Assembly (NCBI GenBank): GCA_034429475.1
Contig: DAOUGD010000294.1
Location: forward strand, 8,746 to 72,745
DNA: 64,000 nucleotides
Source of the DNA: JAKQHY01 sp034429475
Lineage (GTDB): Bacteria > Chloroflexota > Anaerolineae > B4-G1 > SLSP01
Direction: 5' to 3'
This document shows, piece after piece, positions 10,201 to 19,474 of the stretch. Position 1 is the stretch's first letter, and each line of letters opens with the position of its first letter. Below the pieces are notes generated by a model. The model had not been told where the DNA came from, did no database searches, and saw nothing but the letters and a program-made list of their open reading frames with translations. Made by a program: the position numbers and the translations under genes.

Positions 10201-13200
10201 TACACCGGCGGAAACGTCGCCGTCCCGGCGGCGCTGACCGCCGACGCCAACCGGCAACTCACCGTGACCGTCCCGGCGCTCGGCTTCGTCATCTACCGGG
10301 CGGACGCGGCCCTGACCGACACGCTGGCCGCCCCCGGCATCGTCTTCAGCGCGCTGGCCGACGGCGACGAAATCGCCGGTGAGAACGGGCTGGCCGAAAT
10401 CGCCGTGACCCTCGACGCCGATGGGCTGGCCGAAGTCACCTTTGCGGTGATGGTGGGCGACGCGCTGGAATACGAGGTCATCGGCGTGGACACCAACGCG
10501 CCGTATCGCGTCTTCTTCGACGTGAGCGACCTGGCCCTCGGCACGCCGGTGCGCATCCGGGCCATCGTCAACGACCTTTCCGGGCACTACGCTTTCGCTG
10601 ACGTGTCTGTGACGGTGGGTGAATACGTCGAGCCGGTCACGGGCGACCAGTACGCCATCATCCACTACCACCGCCCCGCCGGCGATTACGGCGATTGGAG
10701 CAGCAGCAGTTCCAGTGACTACTGGGGCCTGCACCTCTGGGGCAACGCGATTCATCCTGATGAGGGCACAAGCTGGGATCAGCCCAAGAAATTCGCCGGG
10801 GTGGACGACTTCGGCGCGTATGTAGCGCTCCGCTTGCAGGATACCACGCAGCCGGTCAACTACATCGTCCATCGGGGCAACGACAAGGACACTCCCAACG
10901 ACCGCAACTTCGATCCTGCCGCGATGCCGGAACTCTGGATCGTGCAAGGCGACGCGGCGAATTACGGCTCGCGTGCCGAGGCGCAGGGCTACGTCACCAT
11001 CCACTACACCCGCACCCTGGGGGACTTCGCCGGGTGGGGGCTGCATCTGTGGCAGGATGGTTATAATATGACCAATTGGAATGCGCCACACATGCCCGAT
11101 GGTTACGACGATTTTGGCGCGTACTTCATCATCAGCGACACGCTTTACCCGTCACTGGACTTCACGAAGGCGCTCAACTTCATTGTCCATAACGGCGACA
11201 CGAAAGACACGGACAACGACCGCAGCTTGCTCCCCACCGCGCTGCCCGCCATCTGGCTGGAGCAAGGGAACGTCGCCGTCAACGCCCATCGCGGCGCGAT
11301 TGAGGACTTCGCCGTCATCCACTATCGCCGCACCGCCGGCGACTACGGCGACTATGCCAGCAGCGACTTCAACGACTTCTGGGGCGTGCATACCTGGAAC
11401 GACGCTCCCGACCCCGGTTGGGCTACGCCCTACAAATCCGTGGGAACGGATGACTTTGGCGTCATCTTCGAGATTCCACTGACAGGGCACAACAGCTTCG
11501 GCTACATCCTGCATCGCGGTGGCGACAAAGACCCCGGCCCTGACCAATCCCTCGATTTAGTCAACACCGGCTACGAAATCTGGGTGGGACAGGGGTTAGC
11601 CGGCGATACCGGTCTCCAGGATCAATACCATCACCCCGCCATCCCCATGGCGCGGATGAAAACCACCGCCGCCGGCGATCTGAGCAAAGCGCAGGCCTAC
11701 TGGCTGGCCGAGGACACGCTCGCGTGGAGCATCGCTTCCAATACGGCGCTGGATTTCTTCCTCTACTACGACGCGGACGCCGGTTTGACGTTAGACGCGG
11801 ATGGCATAAGCGGCGGCAGCCATATCACCCTCACCGTGGGCGAAAGCGTGACCGGCGCGATTGCGGCGAAGTTCCCGCATCTGGAGGGCTTGCCCACGTT
11901 GTTGATTGATGCGGCTGACCTGACGCTCGTGCCAGACATCCTCAAGAGCCAGTTCGCCATTGCCGCTTACGACGGCGCGGGTGAATTGGTGGACGCCACC
12001 GGCCTGCAAATCCCCGGCGTGCTGGACGACCTCTACACCTACACCGGCGACCTGGGCATCTCCTACGCCAACCAGACGCCCACGCTGCGCCTCTGGGCGC
12101 CCACCGCGCAGGACGTCATCTTCCACCTGTTCGCCGATGCGCTCACCACGACCACCAGCGTTACCTACCCGATGGCCTACGACGCCGACTTTGGCGTGTG
12201 GAGCCTCGTCGGCGAGCCGGACTGGACGGGCCAATACTACCTCTACGAAGTCGTCGTCTACGCGCCGGCCGCGCAGGCTATCGTCCACAACCTCGTCACC
12301 GACCCCTATGCGGTCAGCCTTTCGATGAACAGCAAGCGCAGCCAAATCGTTGACCTGAACGATCCGGCCCTGGCGCCGGCGGGTTGGGACACGCTGGCGA
12401 AGCCGGAGCTGGTCGCGCCGGAAGACATCGTCATCTACGAGCTGCACGTCCGCGACTTCAGCGCGAATGACCCCAGCGTTCCCGCCGCGTATTCTGGCAC
12501 GTTCAAGGCGTTCACCATGCCAGGCTCCAATGGCATCCAGCACTTGCAAGCGCTGGCGGACGCCGGGCTGACGCACCTGCACCTGCTCCCCATCATGGAC
12601 ATCGCTACCATCAATGAGGACAAGTCCACCTGGCAAGACGCCGACTACGACCTGCTGGCGACCTATCCGCCCAGCTCCACCATGCAGCAAGCGGCCCTCG
12701 CGCCTTACCGCGACCTCGATGGCTTCAACTGGGGCTACGATCCGCTGCACTACGGCGTGCCGGAAGGCAGCTACGCCACGAACCCCGACGGCACAACCCG
12801 CATCGTCGAGTTCCGCGAGATGGTGCAGGCGCTCAATGCGATGGGACTGCGCGTGGTGGTGGACGTGGTCTACAATCACACCAACGCCAGCGGCCAATCG
12901 CCTAATTCCGTGCTGGATCGCATCGTGCCGGGCTACTATCATCGCCTCAACGCCAGCGGGCAGGTGGAAAGCAGCACGTGCTGCGCCAACACCGCCAGCG
13001 AGCACGCGATGATGGAGAAGTTGATGGTAGACACGCTCCTCATCTGGGCGCGGGACTACAAAGTGGATGGGTTCCGCTTCGACCTGATGGGCCACCACAT
13101 GAAGTCCAACATGCTCAACGTGCGCGCCGCGTTGGATGACCTGACCCTGGCGGAAGATGGCGTGGATGGTTCGGCCATCTACGTGTACGGCGAGGGCTGG

Positions 13201-14928
13201 AACTTCGGCGAGGTGCAGGACAACGCGCGCGGCGTCAACGCAACGCAGGCGAACATGGCCGGGACGGGTATCGGCACGTTCAACGACCGGGCGCGCGACG
13301 GCGTGCGCGGCGGCGGCCCCTTCGACAGTGGCGAGGATATGCGGCGCAACCAGGGCTTCATCAACGGTCTCTACTACGATCCCAACGCCTGGAACAGCGG
13401 CGCGCCAGCGGAACTGGATCGCCTGCTCAACGCTGCCGACCTCATCCGTGTAGGGTTGGCCGGCAACCTGGCCGACTACACCTTCATCGGGGCGGCCGGC
13501 GCGGAAGTCAGCGGCGACGAGGTGCTGTACAACGGCTCGCCGGCCGGCTACACCGCCGACCCGCAGGAAAACATTATCTACATCTCCAAGCACGATAATC
13601 AGACGCTCTACGACAACAACCAGTACAAGCTGCCGGATGACGCGACGATGGACGAGCGCGTCCGCGCGCAGAACGTCGGCCTGAGTATCGTCAGCCTGGC
13701 GCAGGGCGTGCCCTTCATGCAGGCCGGCAGCGACCTGCTGCGCTCCAAATCGCTCGACCGCGACAGCTACAACTCCGGCGACTGGTTCAACAAGCTCGAC
13801 TTCACCTACCAGGACAACAACTGGGGCGTCGGCCTGCCGCCGGCGGCCGTCGGCGGGCAGTCGGACAACTGGCCGGTGATGGCCCCGCTGCTCGGCAACC
13901 CCGACCTCAAGCCCACCCACACCGACATCCTCAGCAGCGCCCACCACCTCCAGGACATGCTGGCGATCCGCAAGAGCACACCGCTCTTCCGCCTGGAAAC
14001 GCAGGCTGAAATCCAGCAGCGCCTGGCCTTCCACAACACCGGCCCTGCCCAGATTCCGGGGCTGATCGTGATGAGCCTCTCCGACATAGATGGCGCGCTG
14101 GACTCGCCGTACAGCCTGGTCGTCGTCCTCTTCAACGCCAACGATGAGGCGCAGACCTTCACCGAGGCGGCGCTCATCGGCGCGGATCTGGAACTACACC
14201 CGGTGCAGGTAAACGGCTACGATCCGGTGGTCAAAACGGCAACCTTCAACCCGGCGACCGGCGCGTTCTCCGTGCCTGCGCGCACCACGGCAGTCTTTGT
14301 GCTGGCAGCGCAAGACATTGTTGTGACGCCGCTCGCCCTTTCCGTAACCCTGGATACCGGGATGACCACCACGCAAGTCCTCACGGTGAGCAACCTCGGC
14401 GGCGTGAATCTCGTCTGGCAACTGCTTGAATCGCCTGATGTTCCCTGGTTGACGGTGGATTGGGAAACCGTGGTCGGCCTGCCGATCACCACGCCCCCCG
14501 GCGAGGAGGACACGGCGCTGGCGCTGTTCGATGCGGACGGCTTGCTCCCTGGCGTCTACACCACCACGCTGACCATCTCCAGCAACGACCCCGACGAACC
14601 GGCCATCAGCATCCCCGTGACGCTGACCGTGCCATGCCACGCGGCGGCTATCACGTCCCTGACGAGCGACAGCCCGGTGATGCTGGGCGAGACGCTGCAC
14701 TTCACGGCGACGGTCTCCGGCAGCACGCCCATCACCTACACCTGGAACTTCGGCGGCGCGGGGACGCAGGGCGGGACGGACACGAACCCGACCTTCACCT
14801 ACGCGGCGGCGGGCACGTACACCGTGACGCTCACCGTGGCGAATGGCTGTGGCACGGACATGGAAACCCTCCTGGTAACAGTGGCGCCGTCCACTTACAA
14901 GATCTTCCTACCACTTGTGATGCACTAA
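7216..14928 (+). CDS. Secreted dual-catalytic amylopullulanase, multi-modular (2570 aa)
   Basis: A very large exported starch and glycogen degrader. ATG 7216 follows GAAAGGAG; an earlier in-frame ATG (7162) lacks a site. Order: signal peptide (1-37); four X25-like modules, each with QSELGC (about 55-155, 168-265, 272-370, 368-455); GH13 alpha-amylase domain (474-1029) with nucleophile Asp724 in [10 protein letters not shown], acid Glu758 and Asp828; an Ig-like domain; three CBM41-like starch-binding modules (1145-1252, 1258-1359, 1364-1470); pullulanase N-domain; CBM48 ([11 protein letters not shown]); second GH13 pullulanase domain with FNWGYDP, Asp1956, Glu1993 and Asp2127; C-terminal beta domain; a repeat with ISSNDPDEP; a PKD domain; and the tail IFLPLVMH. 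Both catalytic triads are complete, so alpha-1,4 and alpha-1,6 cleavage is expected. A classical terminator follows. Confidence 0.93.
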   Translation: MFTRFKNSPLALVATICMLSLAMVAGFLLLMQPKQASSSGLAATIIMAPQAEPDSVTVAGNLQSELGCLENANPGGGGDWEPACLAAHLTYDANDAVWQGSWSLPAGSYEYKAALNNSWDENYGAGGAAGGANIPLSVTTAMTVNFFYDHQSHWIIDDVNAIIATAAGNMQSELGCSGDWDPGCLRSWLQDLDDDGIYTLEATGIPAGAYEFKVAIDQGWTESYGIGGGNDNIPVAINDPTDRLLITWDSVSKIPTAEVQATVGPYTITLVGNLQSELGCVGDWSPTCTNTMLTDMGNGVWRGEFEIVTTTVPYTWEYKIALDGAWTEAYPANNVALPLTDMTTTVRFYYDHKTHAVLDDVNDFVAVAAGGFQSELGCSGDWQPECVRTLLTDVDGDGVYRFQTLKIPAGSYEFKVALDEGWTTSYPGGNVTLNVPEDGANVIISWDSATTNVSHLVQSSATLAQAPVTHTIQDDLFYFVMTDRFQDGSAANNQGGLTGDRSVHGYDPTNVAYYHGGDIAGLSAGLDYLDGMGVTAIWVTPVFDNNPVQGNYTGYHGYWIRDFTTTDAHLGSDAELTAFITAAHARGIKVFLDIVVNHTADLNEYQGGVYSYRNKTDFPYRDASGVAFEDRDYLNGVFPTLSATVSFPYVPVTTTNLRGPAWLNNPIYYHNRGNIANWDDAEQSVYGDFSGLDDLFTEQPFVQQGMIDIYKGWVDFGVDGFRIDTVKHVNMEFWQAFAPEILDYAATQGNPDFFFFGEVYSGDRYVLSRYTREGMLPAVLDFRFQGQATNFANGANAVTLQSLFADDDYFTDADSNAYQLTTFLSNHDAIGRLGASLASNNTGAADAELLARDTLAHGLLYFARGVPVVYYGDEQGFTGDGGTEGARQDMFASQVASYQDDDQIGTTDTPVDDNFDETHPIYVTLGEFAALYQAHPALRYGAQIHRYAADAAGVYAFSRIDRAEKVEYVLAFNNAEVAQTAVFTTFEAEMDFTAIYTGGNVAVPAALTADANRQLTVTVPALGFVIYRADAALTDTLAAPGIVFSALADGDEIAGENGLAEIAVTLDADGLAEVTFAVMVGDALEYEVIGVDTNAPYRVFFDVSDLALGTPVRIRAIVNDLSGHYAFADVSVTVGEYVEPVTGDQYAIIHYHRPAGDYGDWSSSSSSDYWGLHLWGNAIHPDEGTSWDQPKKFAGVDDFGAYVALRLQDTTQPVNYIVHRGNDKDTPNDRNFDPAAMPELWIVQGDAANYGSRAEAQGYVTIHYTRTLGDFAGWGLHLWQDGYNMTNWNAPHMPDGYDDFGAYFIISDTLYPSLDFTKALNFIVHNGDTKDTDNDRSLLPTALPAIWLEQGNVAVNAHRGAIEDFAVIHYRRTAGDYGDYASSDFNDFWGVHTWNDAPDPGWATPYKSVGTDDFGVIFEIPLTGHNSFGYILHRGGDKDPGPDQSLDLVNTGYEIWVGQGLAGDTGLQDQYHHPAIPMARMKTTAAGDLSKAQAYWLAEDTLAWSIASNTALDFFLYYDADAGLTLDADGISGGSHITLTVGESVTGAIAAKFPHLEGLPTLLIDAADLTLVPDILKSQFAIAAYDGAGELVDATGLQIPGVLDDLYTYTGDLGISYANQTPTLRLWAPTAQDVIFHLFADALTTTTSVTYPMAYDADFGVWSLVGEPDWTGQYYLYEVVVYAPAAQAIVHNLVTDPYAVSLSMNSKRSQIVDLNDPALAPAGWDTLAKPELVAPEDIVIYELHVRDFSANDPSVPAAYSGTFKAFTMPGSNGIQHLQALADAGLTHLHLLPIMDIATINEDKSTWQDADYDLLATYPPSSTMQQAALAPYRDLDGFNWGYDPLHYGVPEGSYATNPDGTTRIVEFREMVQALNAMGLRVVVDVVYNHTNASGQSPNSVLDRIVPGYYHRLNASGQVESSTCCANTASEHAMMEKLMVDTLLIWARDYKVDGFRFDLMGHHMKSNMLNVRAALDDLTLAEDGVDGSAIYVYGEGWNFGEVQDNARGVNATQANMAGTGIGTFNDRARDGVRGGGPFDSGEDMRRNQGFINGLYYDPNAWNSGAPAELDRLLNAADLIRVGLAGNLADYTFIGAAGAEVSGDEVLYNGSPAGYTADPQENIIYISKHDNQTLYDNNQYKLPDDATMDERVRAQNVGLSIVSLAQGVPFMQAGSDLLRSKSLDRDSYNSGDWFNKLDFTYQDNNWGVGLPPAAVGGQSDNWPVMAPLLGNPDLKPTHTDILSSAHHLQDMLAIRKSTPLFRLETQAEIQQRLAFHNTGPAQIPGLIVMSLSDIDGALDSPYSLVVVLFNANDEAQTFTEAALIGADLELHPVQVNGYDPVVKTATFNPATGAFSVPARTTAVFVLAAQDIVVTPLALSVTLDTGMTTTQVLTVSNLGGVNLVWQLLESPDVPWLTVDWETVVGLPITTPPGEEDTALALFDADGLLPGVYTTTLTISSNDPDEPAISIPVTLTVPCHAAAITSLTSDSPVMLGETLHFTATVSGSTPITYTWNFGGAGTQGGTDTNPTFTYAAAGTYTVTLTVANGCGTDMETLLVTVAPSTYKIFLPLVMH

Positions 14929-14944
14929 CGTCGGTAACTCTCTT

Positions 14945-14974
14945 AGAGGGCCGGGATTCCCGGCCCTCTTTTTT
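14945..14974 (+). terminator. Rho-independent terminator of amylopullulanase
   Basis: AGAGGGCCGGG (14945-14955) pairs with CCCGGCCCTCT (14959-14969) over a 3-base loop and runs into TTTTTT. This is the best classical terminator in the window. Confidence 0.92.
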
Positions 14975-14987
14975 AGGTATGCATTTA

Positions 14988-15024
14988 GTTTTGTGAATAT
15001 TGATGCTGTCAGTATTCACAAAAC
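14988..15024. repeat. Hairpin GTTTTGTGAATA / TATTCACAAAAC
   Basis: Perfect 12-bp arms (14988-14999 and 15013-15024) lie 13 bases after the terminator. Its GTTTT/AAAAC ends resemble the gene-end hairpins at 6914, 40458 and 63089. Confidence 0.75.
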
Positions 15025-15083
15025 CAAACAATTACAAATCCCGCTTGTTGCGCAAGTCCTGATCATAGGGCAGAAACCTGCGT

Positions 15084-15089
15084 TATAAT
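15084..15089 (+). promoter_or_regulatory. -10 box of the isoaspartyl methyltransferase gene
   Basis: TATAAT at 15084-15089. The -35 region is weak. The predicted leader is about 75 bases and contains CACGTTTCACGT, a fragment like the ACGT repeats elsewhere. Confidence 0.4.
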
Positions 15090-15171
15090 GAAAGTACACC
15101 TGCATGAAGCTATCACACCTCACGTTTCACGTCTCATGAGTGGGGTGCAACGCGCAACGAAAGGGATTGCC

Positions 15172-15783
15172 ATGTCACACGAAGAAATGGTCGCACTCAT
15201 CCGCCGCCGGGGCGTGCGTGACGCGCACGTGCTGGACGCGCTGGCGCGCGTTTCCCGCGACGCCTTCGTGCCTGAGATGCAACGTTACGACGCTTACGGC
15301 GACTATCCGCTTCCCATCGGGCAGGGGCAGACGATCTCGCAGCCTTACATCGTGGCATTGATGACAGAAGCGCTGGAACTTGACGAAGGGGAGCGCGTGC
15401 TGGAATTGGGCACCGGCTCCGGCTACCAGGCTGCCATCCTCGCCGCGCTGGGGCTGGACGTGTACACGGTGGAGCGCATCCCCGCGCTCTACGAGGCGGC
15501 GCGGGCGCGTCTGGAAGCGCAGGGCTACATCGTTCACTGCAAGCTCGACGACGGCTACGCCGGCTGGCCGGAGTTTGCCCCCTACGATGGCATCCTCGTC
15601 ACGGCGGCCCCTGCCGAGGTCCCCGACCCGCTTTGGGCGCAACTGGCCGATGGCGGGCGGCTCGTCGTCCCCGTTGGTCCGCCGCACGGCTACCAGACTT
15701 TGTGGAAATTCATCAAACACGGCGACCGCATCGAACGCGTAGACATGGGCGGCGTCGCCTTCGTTCCGTTCATCCACGAGTGA
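15172..15783 (+). CDS. pcm: Protein-L-isoaspartate O-methyltransferase
   Basis: A 203-residue enzyme that methylates isoaspartyl residues in damaged proteins using S-adenosylmethionine. Seen are the family motif QTISQPYIVALM, the SAM-binding motif I VLELGTGSGYQAAILAAL and a late LVVPVGPPHGYQTLW strand region. The start ATG at 15172 follows AAAGGG; the earlier ATG at 15088 overlaps a TATAAT and would add an unusual N-terminus. The length is usual for the family. It runs toward the DUF364-like gene, and the gap is filled by a palindromic repeat. Confidence 0.93.
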   Translation: MSHEEMVALIRRRGVRDAHVLDALARVSRDAFVPEMQRYDAYGDYPLPIGQGQTISQPYIVALMTEALELDEGERVLELGTGSGYQAAILAALGLDVYTVERIPALYEAARARLEAQGYIVHCKLDDGYAGWPEFAPYDGILVTAAPAEVPDPLWAQLADGGRLVVPVGPPHGYQTLWKFIKHGDRIERVDMGGVAFVPFIHE

Positions 15784-15880
15784 GGAGTTGCGAGTGAGGA
15801 GTTGCGAGTGAGGAGTGAGGAGTGAGGAGCAAGACAACGCGCAACTCCTAACTCCTAACTCCTAGCTCCTATCTCCTGAG
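15780..15880. repeat. Palindromic tandem repeat between convergent genes (GAGTGAGGAGTTGC / CTAACTCC)
   Basis: Tandem GGAGTTGCGAGTGA-like units on the left face CTAACTCCTAACTCC units on the right. The array begins at the methyltransferase stop codon and reaches the end of the leftward gene. Confidence 0.85.
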
Positions 15881-16621
15881 CACCACCAACCGTTTCCCCG
15901 GAATCTGCTTGAACGTCGCGCCCTGGCTCACGGCGAGGATGGCCGGGCCGGGGTCTACCACGAGCGTTCCTGCAATCGCACTCACACCGGCATCGAAGAG
16001 CACTGATGAAAGCGGCGTCGTTCCGCCGAGCATCACTACGTAGGCGTCGGGGCGACACAGCGCAATCAGGCCATCGAAGGTGTGGTTGAGCAACGACGTC
16101 CCCGTGATGGCGACCACGTCGGCTTGGGGCAGCACCTCGGCGGCGCGGTCGGCGGGCAAGTCGCCCTCGTGCGGATGCAATTCCAGCACCCACAGCGTCT
16201 CGGCAATCGTGCGCAGGTGCGGGATGAAGGGGAAGTGCCCCACTACCGCCACTTTTCGCCCGGCGCCCCGCTCGACGAGAATCTCGGCGGCGTTGATTTC
16301 CTCACAGGCGGCCTCGTCCACATCCAGCAGCGCGTTGATCGCCGCGAAGCCCACGCTCGCCTCCTGTGCGCTCTCCGAGCGGGCCAGCGTCGCCAGCGTC
16401 GCCGCCTCCTTATCCAGCAGCCGCCCGGCATCCCGCACCGGCCACCCGCCGCCGTGATGATGCTCGTCCCCGCCGCCCAGCGTCGAAGACAACCCCGCCC
16501 GCAGCCTGCTATCCACCTCAAATGCCGCAATGCTCCAATGCGCGCCGATGCGTACGTCCACCGGCTTCGCCCGCGCCGCGTTGGGCGCAATCACCTTCAA
16601 AAGTTCAGCAATGATGTCCAT
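15869..16621 (-). CDS. DUF364/DUF4213-like putative heavy-metal chelation protein
   Basis: A 250-residue cytoplasmic protein. The N-terminal part (about 1-95) looks like DUF4213 and the rest like DUF364, with VAVVGHFPFIPHLR near 125, VVAITGTSLLNHT near 170 and an MLGGTTPLSS loop, the hallmark of this family. Family members are described as putative heavy-metal chelators and can occur near metal transport genes; none is visible here. ATG 16621 follows GAAAGGA; the upstream in-frame ATG (16666) lies in a repeat and is rejected. The C-terminal end touches the palindromic repeat shared with the convergent methyltransferase gene. Confidence 0.78.
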   Translation of the reverse strand: MDIIAELLKVIAPNAARAKPVDVRIGAHWSIAAFEVDSRLRAGLSSTLGGGDEHHHGGGWPVRDAGRLLDKEAATLATLARSESAQEASVGFAAINALLDVDEAACEEINAAEILVERGAGRKVAVVGHFPFIPHLRTIAETLWVLELHPHEGDLPADRAAEVLPQADVVAITGTSLLNHTFDGLIALCRPDAYVVMLGGTTPLSSVLFDAGVSAIAGTLVVDPGPAILAVSQGATFKQIPGKRLVVLRR

Positions 16622-16645
16622 AGATAATCCTTTCGGGAAATGAGT

Positions 16646-16705
16646 CATTCGTAATTCATAATTCATAATTCGCCGATTCGCTTTTTCGCTGATTCTTGCT
16701 TCCTG
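16646..16705. repeat. Tandem repeat AATTCATAATTC / GATTCGC
   Basis: Short head-to-tail units between divergent genes: CGTAATTC/ATAATTC copies, then CGATTCGCTTTTTCGCTGATTC. They border the promoter of the histidine phosphatase gene. Confidence 0.75.
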
Positions 16706-16709
16706 CTTC

Positions 16710-16737
16710 TTGCTTCTTTTCCCTCCCCTATTATAAT
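16710..16737 (+). promoter_or_regulatory. Promoter of a likely leaderless gene
   Basis: TTGCTT at 16710, a 16-base spacer and TATAAT at 16732-16737. The ATG at 16745 sits 7 bases after the -10 box, where transcription should begin, and no ribosome site is present. Confidence 0.6.
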
Positions 16738-16744
16738 CCCCCTG

Positions 16745-17338
16745 ATGAAACTCTTAATGGCGCGACATGGACAATCCGTATGGCAGGTGGAAGGCGAAGG
16801 CGCGGGCAAGGATGCCCCCCTGACGCCGCTCGGCGAATCACAGGCGCATTGCCTGGGGCAATATCTGGCGCAGAACGGCCGGCTGGATGCGATTTACGCC
16901 AGCCCGTTGCAGCGCGCGCGGCGCACGGCAGACATCGCTGCGTCCTATTTGGGAATGACGGCGACGCCGGAACCGGGCTTGTGCGAGTTCGAGGACTGGG
17001 AGAACGGCTGGGCGCCCGCGCCGGTTTCGATGTGGGATATGTCGCCCGCAGCGGCGTTGTCACTGGGGTACAGCCGGTTCCGTGAGCAAGTGTTGGAAGC
17101 GATGCAGCGTATCGTCACTGCACATTTGGGGAGTGAGGGCGCGGTGTTGGTGATCGCGCACGGCGGCAGCATCGGCACGATGTTGCGCATTGCGTTGGGG
17201 TCGGATACGCCGAGTCTGTATCTGTTCAACGCCGCATTGAACCAACTGGAGTGGTCGCACTCGCAGTGGCGCGACACCTGGTCGCTCGTGGCGGTCAACC
17301 AGATGGACTATTTACCTCTGGAACTTCGGACGGCGTGA
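16745..17338 (+). CDS. Histidine phosphatase family protein (phosphoglycerate mutase-like)
   Basis: A 197-residue cytoplasmic enzyme. The phosphate-accepting His8 lies in MARHGQS, the second arginine motif is SPLQRARRTADIA near 60, and the second histidine is in VIAHGGSIGTMLR near 140. This set marks the branch of the family that includes phosphatases of small phosphorylated metabolites; the substrate cannot be read from sequence. Its TGA shares one base with the ATG of the following DUF2085 gene, so the two are translationally coupled. Confidence 0.88.
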   Translation: MKLLMARHGQSVWQVEGEGAGKDAPLTPLGESQAHCLGQYLAQNGRLDAIYASPLQRARRTADIAASYLGMTATPEPGLCEFEDWENGWAPAPVSMWDMSPAAALSLGYSRFREQVLEAMQRIVTAHLGSEGAVLVIAHGGSIGTMLRIALGSDTPSLYLFNAALNQLEWSHSQWRDTWSLVAVNQMDYLPLELRTA

Positions 17339-18195
17339 TGCATACCTCACCGGATTTGCCGCACTGCTCCGAAGCCCGCCGGGCCGATTTTGCGCCGTTT
17401 TGGGTGTGGGCCGGCGTGATCCTGGCGACGGTGGGGAGCGTTGCCTTTGTGCTCTTGACCCCCGCCGACCTCTTGTCCAAAGCCGACATGATTGCCGCCG
17501 CCGTGTGCCACCGCATTGCCTCGCACTCCTTCTTTATCCACGAGCATCAACTGCCGCTCTGCCAGCGCTGTTCCGGCACGTTCCCCGGCGCGCTGACGGG
17601 GTTGCTGGTGCAGTGGGGCCTCTGGCGGCGGCGACGGTCGCAGGGCTTCCCGCGCTGGACAATGCTGGCGGTTTTTGTGGGGTTTGCCGGCCTGTGGGGA
17701 CTGGACGGGTTCAACTCGTACACGACGATGCTGTTGAATCGCCCGGAGGGAATTCTGGGGTACGCGCCGCAGCCGTGGCTGCGCCTGCTCACCGGCGTGC
17801 TGATGGGAGCGGGGATGAGCGCCATCCTCGCGCCGGCCTTCAACCAGACCTTCTGGGCCGACGGCGACGATTCTCGCGTGCTGCGCTCGTGGCGTGAACT
17901 GGCGCTGCTGGTTGGCATCGAAGTCGCATTGGCTGCGCTCATCCTCACGCTGGAACCCTGGTTGCTCTACCCGGTATCACTCTACAGCGCGTTGGGGGTG
18001 CTGACGATGTTCGTCACGCTCGGCGCGATGATCTTTGTGATGCTTCTGGGCCGCGACCGCGCCTTCACCGGCTGGCGCGCGGCCTGGCTCCCCCTCGTTT
18101 GGGGCCTAGTCTTCGCCCTCGCCGTCATCGGCGTGATGAGCACCTTGCGTTTCATCGCCCTCGGCACAATCAACGGTGTCCCCGGCCTATCGTAA
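17338..18195 (+). CDS. DUF2085 membrane protein
   Basis: A 285-residue protein with about six hydrophobic helices. After the first helix it carries the DUF2085 pattern: a CHRIASHSFF motif, then LPLCQRCSGTFPG, where the Cys and His residues could bind a metal at the membrane face. Start ATG 17338 overlaps the stop of the histidine phosphatase gene by one base; a longer frame from 17251 lies inside that gene and is rejected. The function of the family is unknown. Coupling with a phosphatase hints at lipid or small-molecule phosphate handling, but this is only a guess. Confidence 0.82.
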   Translation: MHTSPDLPHCSEARRADFAPFWVWAGVILATVGSVAFVLLTPADLLSKADMIAAAVCHRIASHSFFIHEHQLPLCQRCSGTFPGALTGLLVQWGLWRRRRSQGFPRWTMLAVFVGFAGLWGLDGFNSYTTMLLNRPEGILGYAPQPWLRLLTGVLMGAGMSAILAPAFNQTFWADGDDSRVLRSWRELALLVGIEVALAALILTLEPWLLYPVSLYSALGVLTMFVTLGAMIFVMLLGRDRAFTGWRAAWLPLVWGLVFALAVIGVMSTLRFIALGTINGVPGLS

Positions 18196-18330
18196 TCCGT
18201 ATTGCGTAATTCGTAATTCGTAATTCGTAACGTAATTCGTAATTCGTAATTCGCTGATCCGCCGATCCGCCGATCCGCTGATCCGCTGATCCTCGTTCCC
18301 TCACTCCTAAATCGCTACTCCTAACTCCTT
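18192..18330. repeat. Repeat cluster between convergent genes (CGTAATT, GATCCGCC, CTAACTCC units)
   Basis: Six to seven CGTAATT-type units, then five GATCCGC(C/T) units, then CTCCTAACTCC. The cluster starts at the DUF2085 stop codon and runs into the last codons of the acetyltransferase gene. Confidence 0.85.
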
Positions 18331-19443
18331 CCGGTATATCTGATACGTCTTGTACACCTTCCCGCCCAGCCGCTCGGCCAGCACGGGCGTGTCGGGGTTG
18401 TCTGCCGAGGTGAGCGAGAGGTCGGCCCAGGTGTAGCCTTTGGCCCATCCGCGCTGCGCCATCTCGTCGAAGAGCAGCGCAGCGACGCCAGTCTTCCAGT
18501 ACTGCGGCTTTACCAGCAGACTCTTGACCGCCAGGCATTGGGGCTTCCGGCGCAGCGCCAGTCCCGCCCGGAGGTAATCCCACGGGTAGCGCAGGCCGTT
18601 AGCGTGGATCAGCGCCTCGTTGAAGTTGGGCACCGCCGCGAAGAACCCGGCATTGTCGCCCGCGACTTCGGCGAAGAGCACCAGGTCAAGGTCGGCGTTC
18701 TTGCGAAATGGGGCGACGAGGGCGGCGACGCTCTCCCGTTCCCAGGGGATGAAGTCGCCGAGGTGCGTAAGCGCCGTGTTCAGCAGCTCGTGGACGTGAT
18801 CTACCTCGGTCTCCCATTGCGCAGCGTTGGCGCTGCGGACGGTGATTTCGCCCCGCTGCCGGACGCGCTCCGCGAGGCGGTGGAGCCGTTGCAAGGGGGC
18901 GTTGTTGACGTTCAGATCGCAGGCGAAGGCCACGTTGGCCCCGCGCGCTTCCACGAAGCCGTACCGTTTTACAAAATCCACATAGTATGGCGGTGTGTGC
19001 CCGCAGAGCAGCGCCGGCGGGCGGTCGCGCCCGGACGTGAGCAGGCCGTAGCCGTCCTCGTAGTCCAGGTTGAAGGGGCCGAGCAAGGTGTTCAGGCCGC
19101 GCTGTCCCGCCCACGTCGCGGTGTGATTGAACAGCGCCTCCGCAACCGCGTAATCCTGGACGCACTCGAAAAAGCCAAATACACATTCATGGGCGCCGTG
19201 AGCGTTGAGGGGTGGGTCTTCGGCCACACAAATCGTGCCGACGGGTTGCCCATCCCGCCACGCCATAAAGAATTCCACCGTGCCGCGCTCGAAGAACGGC
19301 CCGCGCCGTTTGACGATGATCTGCTTACGTTCCGGCAGCAGCGGCGGCACCCACTGTGGGTCGCCGCGATAAATGCGCCACGGGAAAGTGAGGAACGCGC
19401 GATAATCTTTTCGGGTCTGTAAGGGGCGAATTTCGATAGTCAT
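18307..19443 (-). CDS. GNAT-like N-acetyltransferase
   Basis: A 378-residue protein, longer than a single GNAT domain. The N-terminal half (IEIRPLQTRKDYRAFLTFPW, then WVPPLLPE) and the C-terminal half (VKSLLVKPQYWKTGVAALLF near 310, then KGYTWADLSL) match a two-lobed GNAT family common in environmental genomes and annotated only as acetyltransferase-like. The acetyl-CoA loop is imperfect, with KTGVAA in place of the usual R/QxxGxG/A. It follows the GPH transporter gene by 31 bases on the same strand and is probably co-transcribed. Its last residues (KELGVAI) are coded by the flanking GGAGTTAGGAGT repeat, so the C-terminus may have been rewritten by repeat growth. Confidence 0.75.
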   Translation of the reverse strand: MTIEIRPLQTRKDYRAFLTFPWRIYRGDPQWVPPLLPERKQIIVKRRGPFFERGTVEFFMAWRDGQPVGTICVAEDPPLNAHGAHECVFGFFECVQDYAVAEALFNHTATWAGQRGLNTLLGPFNLDYEDGYGLLTSGRDRPPALLCGHTPPYYVDFVKRYGFVEARGANVAFACDLNVNNAPLQRLHRLAERVRQRGEITVRSANAAQWETEVDHVHELLNTALTHLGDFIPWERESVAALVAPFRKNADLDLVLFAEVAGDNAGFFAAVPNFNEALIHANGLRYPWDYLRAGLALRRKPQCLAVKSLLVKPQYWKTGVAALLFDEMAQRGWAKGYTWADLSLTSADNPDTPVLAERLGGKVYKTYQIYRKELGVAI

Positions 19444-19474
19444 GGATAGTCCTCAGTCTTTTAGTCGTTAGTCC

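Noticed and set aside
8047..11091. 1014-codon open frame on the minus strand, and a 747-codon one at 11791-14034
   Set aside because: Both are shadows of the amylopullulanase gene. Their translations are Val/Arg/Gly-rich with no domain, while the plus strand has complete GH13 motifs.
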